From contig JAFUUN010000025.1 in assembly GCA_017477855.1 (NCBI GenBank), forward strand, positions 1-17,832: a stretch of DNA of 17,832 nucleotides, read 5' to 3'. Positions 7,184-14,599 of this stretch are shown piece after piece. The first letter of the stretch is position 1, and each line of letters starts with the position of its first letter. Source of the stretch: Rickettsiales bacterium. Its GTDB lineage: Bacteria > Pseudomonadota > Alphaproteobacteria > Rickettsiales > Deianiraeaceae. The notes beneath the pieces were generated by a model. The model had not been told where the DNA came from and did no database searches. It was given only the letters and a program-made list of their open reading frames with translations. The position numbers and the translations under genes are program-made.

Positions 7184-8029
7184 TTATTCCGGCACCACCC
7201 AACTTAAAAGTTGTTTTCCAAATTCTTCGTTGTGAATAAAACTTGGTTTGCCTGTATCTAATTTTTCAATTTTATTCATATCTTCTTGCGATAATTCAAA
7301 ATCAAAAATATCAAAATTATCCTTTATATGTGCTGGTGATGTTGATTTTGGAATTGCAATAAAACCACTTTGAACGTGCCATCTCAAAATTACTTGAACG
7401 GCCGATTTGTTATATTTTTTACCAATTTCAACAATATCATCATTGTTTAAAAGCTCCTTATTGCCATGTCCTATTGGATACCAACTTTGAAGAATGATAT
7501 TGTTTTTATCCATAACTTTTCTTTCATCTTTTCTTTGACAAAACGGATTACATTCAATCTGATTTACAGCAGGTATAATATTTATATTTGGTAAGAAATC
7601 TTTCAAAAACTTAGCATCTTGATTGCTAATACCAATAGATTTAATTTTTCCTTCTTTTTGTGCCTCTTCGAGTGCTTTGTATGCACCAATGACATCGCCG
7701 TAAGGTTGGTGTAAAATATACAAATCGATGTAATCAACACCAAGTTTACGTAAAGAACTTTCTATGCCTTTTTTTGCTTTTTCATAGCCAAAATTGCTAC
7801 ACCAAAGCTTGCTTTCAACATAAATTTCCTCTCTCTTTAAACCGCTTGCTTTAATTGCTTTACCGACGCCTGTTTCATTTTGATAAGCTTGTGCTGTGTC
7901 TATAAGACGATAACCAGCTTCAAATGCTGATAAAACAGATTTTTCTGTTGTTCCGTCATCAGGAATTAAATATGTTCCAAAACCAAGAGCCGGAATTCTA
8001 TTTCCATCGTTTAAATCAAAATAAATCAT
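7184..8029 (-). CDS. Aldo/keto reductase family oxidoreductase
   Basis: NADPH-dependent reductase with the (beta/alpha)8 AKR fold. The catalytic tetrad is visible: Asp and Tyr in LIDTAQAYQNE, Lys in ESKLW and His in LYILHQPYGD (residues 44, 49, 74 and 107 from this start). The signature GVDYIDLYILH, the segment VNQIECNPF and the NADPH-phosphate motif IPKSTSPAHIKDN are also present. It belongs with small bacterial AKRs that reduce aldehydes such as methylglyoxal; the physiological substrate cannot be told. I chose the ATG at 8029 (MIYFDLNDG) over a GTG three codons earlier. It sits between the broken methyltransferase and hisG; no histidine role is known for this family, so it is probably a passenger in the operon. 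Confidence 0.9.
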   Translation of the reverse strand: MIYFDLNDGNRIPALGFGTYLIPDDGTTEKSVLSAFEAGYRLIDTAQAYQNETGVGKAIKASGLKREEIYVESKLWCSNFGYEKAKKGIESSLRKLGVDYIDLYILHQPYGDVIGAYKALEEAQKEGKIKSIGISNQDAKFLKDFLPNINIIPAVNQIECNPFCQRKDERKVMDKNNIILQSWYPIGHGNKELLNNDDIVEIGKKYNKSAVQVILRWHVQSGFIAIPKSTSPAHIKDNFDIFDFELSQEDMNKIEKLDTGKPSFIHNEEFGKQLLSWVVPE

Positions 8030-8041
8030 AAAAATCACAAA

Positions 8042-8910
8042 CTACTTCTGAATAACAACAACAAAACCGTTGCCAATATTGTCATCCTTTTCCTTTAATT
8101 CAATTACATTAAAACCAAAATGTTTTGCCATTTCTAAAAAATCATTTGGTCTCCAAACATTCCAGTGATGATGGTTATCCTGTGTAAAAACCCTTAGATC
8201 TTTTTTGTTAATTTTATTTCCAACATTATTGATAAAATAATCTCCTTTTTGGTTGTCAACTTTGCTTTTTAATACAGAATATGCAACCATTCCTGTATCA
8301 TTTGGATTAAATTTTGTTTTATTAAATATATCAAAATTCCTCTCTATAAAGTAATAATCATTAATTTTCAGTTTGCCACTGTGTCTTTTTGCAATTTCTT
8401 TCCAATCGGTAATATCACGTCCTTTGTCATAAATTACATCCACATGAGGAATTATATAAACCAAAACACCACCTTTCTTAATCACCCTCAAATGTTCTTG
8501 AATTGCTTTGATTGGATCGAAAAAATGTTCCATAACGTGAGACGTAAATACATAGTCAAAAGTATTATCTTTGAAGGGCAAATCATCACCAGATGCTACA
8601 ACATTAACAGTATAGTTTGACTTATGTAAATTCATCCACGCATCAATCGCAAAATTGACATTCAAATATGAACCACCTTTTTCGTATAAATGAAAATCAT
8701 TTAATGCACTGCACCAATTTCAATTCCATTTTTATTTGTTAAATATTTATCAACTAATGGTTCTTTTGCTATTCTATATTTTTTTACAATTGTATGATGT
8801 TTTATATAATGTTTTATAAAATGAACACCCCTACAAACTGGATAAATTGACAAAATAGCGATAACAATTCCGATTATAACTCTTTTTGAAGCAATATTAT
8901 ATTTATTCAT
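8042..8910 (-). pseudogene. Broken class I SAM-dependent methyltransferase (frameshift)
   Basis: Two consecutive minus-strand frames make up one methyltransferase. The upstream part (8701-8910, 69 aa) has a membrane helix (RVIIGIVIAILSIYP), then KYLTNKNGIEIGAVH and a stop; GIEIGA is SAM motif I. The downstream part, in a shifted frame, starts without a Met (NDFHLYEKGG...), continues through DLPFKDNTFDYVFTSHVMEHFFDP (motif II/post-II) and RVIKKGGVLVYIIPH (motif III), and ends normally at 8042. Joining needs a one-base gain (or two-base loss) close to 8700. Neither part alone has both SAM motif I and the rest of the fold. The TTG at 8665 is not a credible start. A sequencing or assembly indel is possible. 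The intact protein would resemble membrane-anchored methyltransferases of the type often linked to glycan loci. Confidence 0.8.
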
Positions 8911-8964
8911 AAATTATTAAAAATACAACTTTCCGTAAAATAATGTTTTTTATTTGCAACCTGT

Positions 8965-9252
8965 TTAGTCTGTATTTTTACTCAAAATATTCTTTACAAC
9001 CCATCTGTATCCGCCAAATTTTTCATCTTTCAAAAACCTTGCAACGCGCGTAATTGTAGTTGTGCTGGAACCAGTTTTTTGTGAAATTTCTTTGTATGAA
9101 TTTCCTTCTTCAAGCAGCATAGCAACGTTCAATCTCTCTTGCAAAGTGGCTAATTCAGAGGGCGTGGTGACGTCTATCAAGAAATTTTTCATAACTTTTT
9201 TGTCATCAATTTTTGTTAAAACTTCAATCAAATCCAACACATTTTTACCCAT
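8965..9252 (-). CDS. TrpR-family transcriptional regulator, YerC/YecD type (candidate histidine regulator)
   Basis: A 95-residue, all-helical DNA-binding protein. The region DVTTPSELATLQERLNVAMLLEEG followed by the helix-turn-helix SYKEISQKTGSSTTTITRVARFL is characteristic of the YerC/YecD branch of the TrpR superfamily; TTTITR corresponds to the recognition helix of TrpR. The C-terminus GGYRWVVKNIL matches the family's GGYRLVL end. From memory, a TrpR-family regulator in Firmicutes has been predicted to control histidine genes, and here the gene is divergent from hisC and upstream of hisG-hisD-hisH, so a his repressor role is likely but inferred. A family B octamer array and a 15-bp dyad lie just upstream and could carry autoregulation. 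Confidence 0.88.
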   Translation of the reverse strand: MGKNVLDLIEVLTKIDDKKVMKNFLIDVTTPSELATLQERLNVAMLLEEGNSYKEISQKTGSSTTTITRVARFLKDEKFGGYRWVVKNILSKNTD

Positions 9253-9265
9253 AAATTTTTCAAAA

Positions 9266-9315
9266 ACTTGACTTTAATATATTAACATATTAACACGCTA
9301 ATATAAAAGTCAAGT
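9266..9315. promoter_or_regulatory. Dyad-symmetric divergent control region between the TrpR-family gene and hisC
   Basis: The outer arms 9266-9280 and 9301-9315 are inverted repeats, 14 of 15 positions matching. Each begins with TTGACT in inward orientation, so each strand has a consensus -35 element. The 20-base centre carries the octamer repeats (see separate entry). Correctly spaced -10 boxes are not perfect on either strand (TATAAA at 9302-9307 could serve hisC). The element spans the whole divergent gap and fits a shared promoter/operator; binding by the TrpR-family protein is inferred. Confidence 0.55.
9272..9303. repeat. Family B octamer repeat array in the regulator-hisC gap
   Basis: Four units with core tetramers TTAA, TTAA, TTAA and CTAA beginning at 9274, 9282, 9290 and 9298, exactly 8 bp apart. 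It is nested inside the inverted repeat that spans the divergent gap. The stretch TATTAACACGCT is shared with the aroB-internal copy on its coding strand. Confidence 0.8.
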
Positions 9316-9322
9316 GGAAAAT

Positions 9323-10345
9323 ATGAAAAAAAACTTCAACAAAAATCTAACAAAAATGGAGCCATATTATGTTTCTGTTGTGCCAGAAAATTTGAAGCGC
9401 ATGCACGCAAATGAGAGCCCAAAACCGATATTGGATTATGATATTTTGATGAAAAATGTTGACGAAAATTTGAATTTTTATCCTGAAAATAAAGCCATAA
9501 AATTGGTTGAATTGGCAAGCAAATTTTACAACATTGACAAAGCAAAAATCATCGCGACAAACGGTAGTGACGAAGGAATTGATTTGTGTATTCGCACTTT
9601 TTGCAACCCAGTGGAAGACACTATTTTAGTGGCCGAACCGACATTTTCTATGTATGAACAATATGCACGCGCTTTTGGTGTGAAAATTGAAAAAATTGAT
9701 TTAATTGAAGACAAAAATTGTTTTATTTTTGATGAAAATGAGATGATTTTGTGCGCAAAAAAATGCAATGCAAAAATGATTTTTTTACCAAATCCGTTGG
9801 CGAATATTGGCGAATTGATTGACAAAAATAAGTTGATAAAAATTGCAAAATCTTTGCCGGAAACTTTGATTGTAATTGACGAGGCATACATTGAATTTTG
9901 TGGCCTTAAAGCCAGTATTTTAGCCGAGTTAAACAATTTTGAAAACATAATAATCTTGCGAACTTTCTCAAAGTTTTTTGGTCTTGCAGGAATTCGTCTT
10001 GGTTTTATTTTTACAAATTTTTCTGATGAAATTTTGAAAATAAAATCACCCTACAATGTTAACATGTTAACATGTCAAAGCGGAATAAATGTGTTTAAAA
10101 ACATCACGACAGATATAATAAATAAACGACAAAATGAGGTTTTACAAAAAAGAATTGAGCTTGAAAATTGGCTTAAACAATTTAAGGAGGTGCAAACAAT
10201 TTTCAAAAGTAATACAAATTTTGTCATAGTAAAATTATCCTGCAAAGCTACTATTTTTGCCGACAAACTCGCAGAACAATTCAACATAAAAATCAAAGCA
10301 ATGTCTGGAAAATTTGAGAACTATTGCAGGATTTCTGTGATGTAA
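9323..10345 (+). CDS. hisC: Histidinol-phosphate (and possibly aromatic) aminotransferase HisC
   Basis: Fold-type I PLP enzyme that moves the amino group of glutamate to imidazole-acetol phosphate; HisC-type enzymes can also form Phe and Tyr, which would complete the aromatic operon it faces. The PLP lysine is in RTFSKFFGLAGIRLGF (Lys217 from this ATG); the VIDEAYIEF motif with the PLP-pyridine Asp lies at 184-192. The substrate-binding HANESP is near the N-terminus. Odd features: the usual NPNNPTG is NPLANIG, and the chain stops right after YCRISVM, about 15-20 residues shorter than the family, 4 bp before the pheA stop codon on the other strand. I prefer the ATG at 9323 to a GTG at 9314 that lies inside the promoter dyad. 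It contains an octamer repeat. Confidence 0.92.
   Translation: MKKNFNKNLTKMEPYYVSVVPENLKRMHANESPKPILDYDILMKNVDENLNFYPENKAIKLVELASKFYNIDKAKIIATNGSDEGIDLCIRTFCNPVEDTILVAEPTFSMYEQYARAFGVKIEKIDLIEDKNCFIFDENEMILCAKKCNAKMIFLPNPLANIGELIDKNKLIKIAKSLPETLIVIDEAYIEFCGLKASILAELNNFENIIILRTFSKFFGLAGIRLGFIFTNFSDEILKIKSPYNVNMLTCQSGINVFKNITTDIINKRQNEVLQKRIELENWLKQFKEVQTIFKSNTNFVIVKLSCKATIFADKLAEQFNIKIKAMSGKFENYCRISVM
10057..10080. repeat. Family B octamer repeat inside hisC
   Basis: Core tetramers TTAA, TTAA and TCAA begin at 10059, 10067 and 10075. Two perfect TGTTAACA palindromes are in tandem. It encodes NVNMLTCQ, at the place where HisC proteins normally have PYNVN, so part of it coincides with conserved codons and its repeat status is less certain than the intergenic arrays. 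Confidence 0.5.
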
Positions 10346-10349
10346 TTAT

Positions 10350-11198
10350 TTAAATTCTATCAGCAAAATACGAACCAAAAATATAGACATTTTTTGCAAA
10401 TTTGTTCAGATTTTTGATCGCCATTTTCATATTTTCATCAGCAACATTTCCTCTTGTTGTTATGAAAAACATGGCACTTTTTGACGAAGTTGCAGGAATA
10501 TAGCTCTCAATTTTTACAAGGTCAATGTCCTGTTCGGCGAAGCATTTTAGCGCCTTGTAGAGCACTCCGGAAACGTTTTTCACTTCAAATAAAAGTGATG
10601 TCAAAATTGTTTTATTACTATTTGTAGTATTACTATTGATAGTATTTTTCTTTTTTGAAAGACCAACAAAAAGTGTATAATTATCATCTGCATCTTGAAA
10701 ATTTTCTTTCAAAATTGTCAATCTGTATTGCTTGCAGGCCTCTTTTGAACATATCGCAGCGAAGTTTTTGTTTGCATTTTCTGAAACAAATTTTGCAGAA
10801 ACTGCGGTATTTTCTTTGGCCTCGCATATCGCATTTGGTAGCATTTTTGATATATTTTTTTGGCATTGCATAAGTGCTTGTTCGTGTGAAAAAATGTGTG
10901 TGATTGCATCAATTTCAGCACCTTCAAGACCGCACAAACAGTGTTCAACTTTTAGCATTTTTTCCGTAATGATAAACAAATTTTTGTCGCAAAAATCACG
11001 AAACAAATTATGCATTCCTGCCACGCGGCCAGCGTAAGAATTTTCTATTGGCACAATTCCACAGTCAATTTTGCCCTCTTCTATTGCCTCCAAAACGTCA
11101 AAAAAAGTTTTGAATGAAATATAATTTTCACCAGGAAAAATTTGCTTTGCTGCAATGTTTGAAAATGCTCCTTCAACGCCCTGATAACCGACTTTCAT
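10350..11198 (-). CDS. pheA: Prephenate dehydratase PheA with C-terminal ACT domain
   Basis: PheA converts prephenate to phenylpyruvate. Catalytic domain: GYQGVEGAFS (4-13), GIVPIENSYAGRV (47-59), SHEQALMQC (104-112), TAVSAKFV, then YTLF (174-177), where the family has the catalytic TRF motif, so Arg is Leu here. The C-terminal ACT domain has GVLYKAL and KIESYIP, where the phenylalanine-binding ESRP motif is expected, so feedback control may differ. Between the two domains a family A repeat encodes NTINSNTTNSN (185-195). I chose the ATG at 11198 (MKVGYQG) as start; a GTG at 11210 would overlap the chorismate mutase stop by 4 bases. It is the last gene of the aromatic operon and converges with hisC. 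Confidence 0.93.
   Translation of the reverse strand: MKVGYQGVEGAFSNIAAKQIFPGENYISFKTFFDVLEAIEEGKIDCGIVPIENSYAGRVAGMHNLFRDFCDKNLFIITEKMLKVEHCLCGLEGAEIDAITHIFSHEQALMQCQKNISKMLPNAICEAKENTAVSAKFVSENANKNFAAICSKEACKQYRLTILKENFQDADDNYTLFVGLSKKKNTINSNTTNSNKTILTSLLFEVKNVSGVLYKALKCFAEQDIDLVKIESYIPATSSKSAMFFITTRGNVADENMKMAIKNLNKFAKNVYIFGSYFADRI
10616..10644. repeat. Family A 15-bp repeat, two units, in pheA linker
   Basis: Two tandem copies of the TACTAT-nn-ATAGTA-type dyad, one base apart, giving a 15-bp period. On the pheA coding strand they read as NTINSNTTNSN, in frame, exactly between the catalytic and ACT domains. Confidence 0.85.
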
Positions 11199-11206
11199 AA
11201 CCCAAA

Positions 11207-11473
11207 TCACTTTTCCAACTCACATGCATAATCATGAATTTTTTCGTAAATTTCATGAATAAATTCTGTTGAAATTCCATTTTTTTCTGCAAGATTTTCA
11301 ACTTTTTCAAGCACTTTTTTCCAACGATTTTTATCAACAATTTCAACGCCATTTGCCTTTTTTAGAGCACCAATTTGCTTGACAACTTCAAATCTTTCTG
11401 CAAAAAGTTGTACAATTTCACTGTCAATTTTGTCAATTTCCAAGCGCATTTTTTCCAGCTCATTTTCTGTCAT
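11207..11473 (-). CDS. Monofunctional AroQ-class chorismate mutase
   Basis: An 88-residue all-helical AroQ domain that rearranges chorismate to prephenate, feeding both tyrA and pheA in the same operon. The pattern MRLEIDKIDSEIVQLFAERFEVVKQIGALKK holds Arg10, Arg27 and the catalytic-site Lys38 or Lys39; VDKNRW (46-51) corresponds to the D..RE motif, with Trp51 where Glu is usual (E52 of the E. coli enzyme). Loss of that Glu could lower or change activity. Overlaps of 14 bp with aroC upstream and 3-4 bp with the alternative GTG start of pheA suggest translational coupling. PheA and mutase are separate chains here, unlike the enterobacterial P-protein. Confidence 0.93.
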   Translation of the reverse strand: MTENELEKMRLEIDKIDSEIVQLFAERFEVVKQIGALKKANGVEIVDKNRWKKVLEKVENLAEKNGISTEFIHEIYEKIHDYACELEK

Positions 11474-12548
11474 AACACTTATTTTTCAAATACATATCCA
11501 TCAAAACAATCGCCGTCATAGCCTCTACAACAGGCACTGCGCGCGGCACAACGCATGGATCATGACGACCTTTTTTTATCTGCAATTTCACATTTTCAAA
11601 ATTACTATTTATAGTATTTTGTTCTATTTTTATAGTCGCAACTGGTTTAAAATATATCGTGAAATCAATCATTTGGCCGTTTGAAACGCCACCTAAAATA
11701 CCACCACAGTGATTGGTCCTTGTCTTAACGACGCCGTTTTCAACATAAAATTCATCGTTATTTTCCGCACCCGTCAAGCTTGCAGAGCCACATCCTTCGC
11801 CAATTTCAAACCCTTTGACAGCATTAATACTGAACATCGCACTTGCTAATCTCGCAGAAAGCTTGTCGTAAAGCGGCTCACCCAGCCCTATCGGACAGTT
11901 TTTCACAATGCATCTCACGCTTCCGCCAACAGAATTTCCTTCACTTTTCAGTTGTTCAATTAACTCCACCATCGCACTATTTACGGCATCGTCAGAGCAT
12001 CTCGTGATATTTTTTTCAATGTTTTCAAATCTGATTTTTTCAACGTCGCAGTTGCAAAAAATTCCGCCAACAGAGTGCGTATATGCCAAAATTTCAATGC
12101 CGAGTTGCTCGTGTAAAAACTTTTTAGCAATGGCTCCCGCGGCCACTCTGCAAGCCGTCTCGCGCGCCGATGAACGCCCTCCGCCACGGTAATCACGAGT
12201 GCCGTACTTCATGAAATAAGTAAAATCGGCGTGTCCAGGCCTAAAAATGTCCTTGATTTCATCGTAATCGCCAGAGTGCTGGTCGCCGTTTTCAATCAGC
12301 AAACATATCGGCGTGCCAGTCGTTTTGCCGCCAAAAACACCAGACAAAATCTGCACTTTGTCGGCCTCTTTTCTACTTGTAGAAATATTGTTCTGCCCGG
12401 GCCGCCTACGATCAAGCTCCTTCTGAATGTCGTTTTCGCAAATTTCCAACAGCGAAGGACAGCCGTCAATCACACATCCAATGGCCTTTCCGTGGCTCTC
12501 ACCAAAGGTTGTCACACTAAAAATTTCACCAAAACTGTTGCTTGCCAT
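11460..12548 (-). CDS. aroC: Chorismate synthase AroC
   Basis: FMN-dependent enzyme that makes chorismate from EPSP, the last shikimate step. Signature motifs are all present: TFGESHG (14-20), IDGCP (27-31), LDRRRPGQ (45-52), RPGHADFTY (103-111), YRGGGRSSARET (120-131) and KGRHDPCVVPRAVP (326-339). Length 362 is normal. A single family A unit (with a degenerate second) encodes NTINSN (311-316) just before the KGRHDP motif, where other AroC proteins have about the same number of residues. The middle of the gene is much richer in GC than its neighbours, by eye near 60 percent at 12121-12180. It starts 3 bp after the aroKED stop codon and overlaps the chorismate mutase gene. Confidence 0.97.
   Translation of the reverse strand: MASNSFGEIFSVTTFGESHGKAIGCVIDGCPSLLEICENDIQKELDRRRPGQNNISTSRKEADKVQILSGVFGGKTTGTPICLLIENGDQHSGDYDEIKDIFRPGHADFTYFMKYGTRDYRGGGRSSARETACRVAAGAIAKKFLHEQLGIEILAYTHSVGGIFCNCDVEKIRFENIEKNITRCSDDAVNSAMVELIEQLKSEGNSVGGSVRCIVKNCPIGLGEPLYDKLSARLASAMFSINAVKGFEIGEGCGSASLTGAENNDEFYVENGVVKTRTNHCGGILGGVSNGQMIDFTIYFKPVATIKIEQNTINSNFENVKLQIKKGRHDPCVVPRAVPVVEAMTAIVLMDMYLKNKCYDRK
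11603..11616. repeat. Family A repeat, one unit (plus degenerate copy), in aroC
   Basis: TACTATTTATAGTA on the plus strand. A weaker copy, CTATTTTTATAG, follows at 11624-11635. On the coding strand the unit reads NTINSN. Confidence 0.7.
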
Positions 12549-12551
12549 AAC

Positions 12552-14594
12552 TCAATTTTTTGTATCCACCAAACCAAGAATTTTATTATAATCTTCAATT
12601 TTTATCTGGCCGCGCGCAGTATTTTTCTTGTCATTCAAACAAACAAAATTCGTCCAGCTCCCGTATTTACTGGCCAAAATCCTCACAATTTTATCATCTG
12701 TCATTGGTGCAAAAATCACATTTTTGTTCTCTTTTTTATATTTTTTTAGCACTTTCAACATCGTAAAAATGTCGTTTGCAGAATTTATTTTACAAGCAAC
12801 TTTGGCAACATCGGCACCACTTTCAAACATTTTATCAATCATTTTTATGCACTTTTTATACGGCAAACACCTACTAAAATCATGATGAGAAATGATAATT
12901 TTGTACATCTTTGTCTTGTCATTCAACTCTTTTTTCCAGTCCTCAATTTGTGAAAAATCAATATCAAAATATGTAAATTTTTCCAGCGACATTGCATGTT
13001 TTATCAGCCCTTTTTGTTCCTGAATTGTGCCACTAAAATTGCCACCGTGCGCAACATTTCTGCATGTAAAAATACTATTTTCATAAACATTTTCGGAAAT
13101 TTTATTGATAGTAATTTTTGACAAATTTTTAATATCATCAACGCGCAATTCGCAAAAATCACACTTTGATTGAGCCACGGCCAAGTTTTTCAAAAATGCA
13201 TTAATATTGTTTCCAATAACTACACAACATGTAGAAATATTACTATTTATAGTATTACTATATGTAGTAATTTCTTGTTCAATTTGTGGAACAATTTTAT
13301 CATCTGGAACTTTGTCTGTGAAAATTTCAACCTGTTTGACGGCCTGCTGAATTAGCATCTCCGTGCCATATATCACCTTTGCATTTTTTGAAAGTGCATA
13401 CTTTAAAAGTGTGGTTTTCAATGGGTTATAAACCATGTCAAAAACAACATGATTTTTCAAAATTTGATTGCGTTTTAATATGCTTTTTTCGCTATCAAGA
13501 CCAACGGTTGTCGCATTAATTATCACATCAAAATTAGCGGGGTTGAACTCACTCAAAGCACAACTTTTTATTCCATTTTTTGTAGTGAAATCGTTATTTT
13601 TTTCTTTCGTTCTGTTAAATAAAACCAGATTATTCGTCCTCTCTAAACAAGCCATTGCAGCTGATTTTGCACCTCCTCCCGAGCCAAAAATTGCAACTTT
13701 TTTACCAACCAAATTTATATGTTTCTCAAGTGCGTTTAATACACCTGTCCAGTCAGTGTTATAGCCATAGATCTTTCCGTCATTACCAACAAATATAGTA
13801 TTTACGGCGCCAATTTTTTTACTTTTTTCATCAACACAATCAACAATTTTCATTATTTCCTGTTTGAAAGGTGAAGTTATTGAGGCCCCTTTTATAGCCA
13901 TCAAACCAATGATTTGTTTTACTTGACTAAAACATTTTTCTTTGATTTCAATCTTTGTATAAACAAATTTTTTCAGCCCAAATTTACTGTAAATAACGTT
14001 ATGAATTTTTGGCGAAAGCGAATGCCAAACTGGGTTTCCAACCACACAAAACAGTGAATTATTTTTCATTGCATTTGTAAAATTTTCATGCGAAGTATCA
14101 ATTTTTATATCAAAATCCAAGGTATTATAAAGCTGTTTTCTTTGTCTATAAATTGTAGCATTTTCTGTAATGATTTTATTAATATTGTTGCTATTTTTGC
14201 CAAGTAAAGACGGGCGTAAATACGATTTTTTTATTCTTTCAATTAAAGTTTTTTCATCAATTTCAAATAACATTTTAATGCCCTTTTCTGCTTTCAAAAA
14301 TTCTTTTTCTTCTTTTAAAAAATATTCATTTACAGCAAACCCACCACCACAAGAGACGACAATGTTATCATCGTTTATATAGCTTTTATAGCACTCAAAT
14401 TCCAATTTCCTAAAATATTTCCATCCGTTTTTTTTAACAATTTCTGCTATTTTTTGGCCTTCATTTTTTTCAATTTCTGCATCCAAATCAACAAATTTTA
14501 ATCCATTCTTTTTTGCAATTTGCAATCCAATTGTTGTCTTCCCGCAATACCTAAAACCAAGTAAAATAATTCTATTTATAGTAATACTATTCAT
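12552..14594 (-). CDS. Trifunctional shikimate kinase / shikimate dehydrogenase / type I 3-dehydroquinate dehydratase (AroK-AroE-AroD fusion)
   Basis: One 680-residue chain with three enzymes. Shikimate kinase (about 8-170): Walker A GFRYCGKTT (13-21), DLDAE, FRKLE and CGGGF (82-86), and LRPSL for the lid. Shikimate dehydrogenase (about 180-435): HSLSPKIHN (191-199), catalytic Lys244 in SPFKQE, NTDWTG (279-284), the NADP motif GSGGGAKSA, NRT (327-329) and YGTEMLIQQA. Type I dehydroquinate dehydratase (about 453-680): ELRVD (482-486), SHHDF (569-573) with the catalytic His, and Schiff-base Lys598 in DVAKVA. All active-site residues are kept. The chain performs steps 3, 4 and 5 of the shikimate pathway. 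The domain order differs from plant/chlamydial DHQD-SDH and, in the last two domains, from AROM. Family A repeats mark its start and its SDH-DHQD linker. Confidence 0.95.
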   Translation of the reverse strand: MNSITINRIILLGFRYCGKTTIGLQIAKKNGLKFVDLDAEIEKNEGQKIAEIVKKNGWKYFRKLEFECYKSYINDDNIVVSCGGGFAVNEYFLKEEKEFLKAEKGIKMLFEIDEKTLIERIKKSYLRPSLLGKNSNNINKIITENATIYRQRKQLYNTLDFDIKIDTSHENFTNAMKNNSLFCVVGNPVWHSLSPKIHNVIYSKFGLKKFVYTKIEIKEKCFSQVKQIIGLMAIKGASITSPFKQEIMKIVDCVDEKSKKIGAVNTIFVGNDGKIYGYNTDWTGVLNALEKHINLVGKKVAIFGSGGGAKSAAMACLERTNNLVLFNRTKEKNNDFTTKNGIKSCALSEFNPANFDVIINATTVGLDSEKSILKRNQILKNHVVFDMVYNPLKTTLLKYALSKNAKVIYGTEMLIQQAVKQVEIFTDKVPDDKIVPQIEQEITTYSNTINSNISTCCVVIGNNINAFLKNLAVAQSKCDFCELRVDDIKNLSKITINKISENVYENSIFTCRNVAHGGNFSGTIQEQKGLIKHAMSLEKFTYFDIDFSQIEDWKKELNDKTKMYKIIISHHDFSRCLPYKKCIKMIDKMFESGADVAKVACKINSANDIFTMLKVLKKYKKENKNVIFAPMTDDKIVRILASKYGSWTNFVCLNDKKNTARGQIKIEDYNKILGLVDTKN
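13241..13270. repeat. Family A repeat, two units plus degenerate unit, in the SDH-DHQD linker
   Basis: Two tandem 15-bp units; a degenerate third, containing CATGTAGAAATA, adjoins at about 13228-13240. On the coding strand it reads TTYSNTINSNI (443-453), the exact junction of the dehydrogenase and dehydratase domains. Confidence 0.85.
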
Positions 14595-14599
14595 AGTAA
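14571..14599. repeat. Family A repeat, two units, containing the aroKED start codon
   Basis: Two tandem units (TCTATTTATAGTA and TACTATTCATAGTA on the plus strand). On the coding strand the first dyad reads TACTATGAATAGTA and contains the ATG; the next codons give MNSITINR. The 8-bp aroA-aroKED gap and the translation start are thus part of the repeat. Confidence 0.85.

Noticed and set aside
8030..8038. GTG start for the aldo/keto reductase
   Set aside because: The ATG three codons later gives the usual N-terminus for the family.
8690..8712. Programmed -1 frameshift in the methyltransferase
   Set aside because: No X-XXY-YYZ slippery heptamer or clear downstream stem is visible, and this family is not known to use recoding; mutation or sequence error is simpler.
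12231..12749. A 172-codon plus-strand frame opposite aroC and the end of aroKED
   Set aside because: It spans the junction of two well-supported minus-strand genes and shows no family motif; treated as a shadow.
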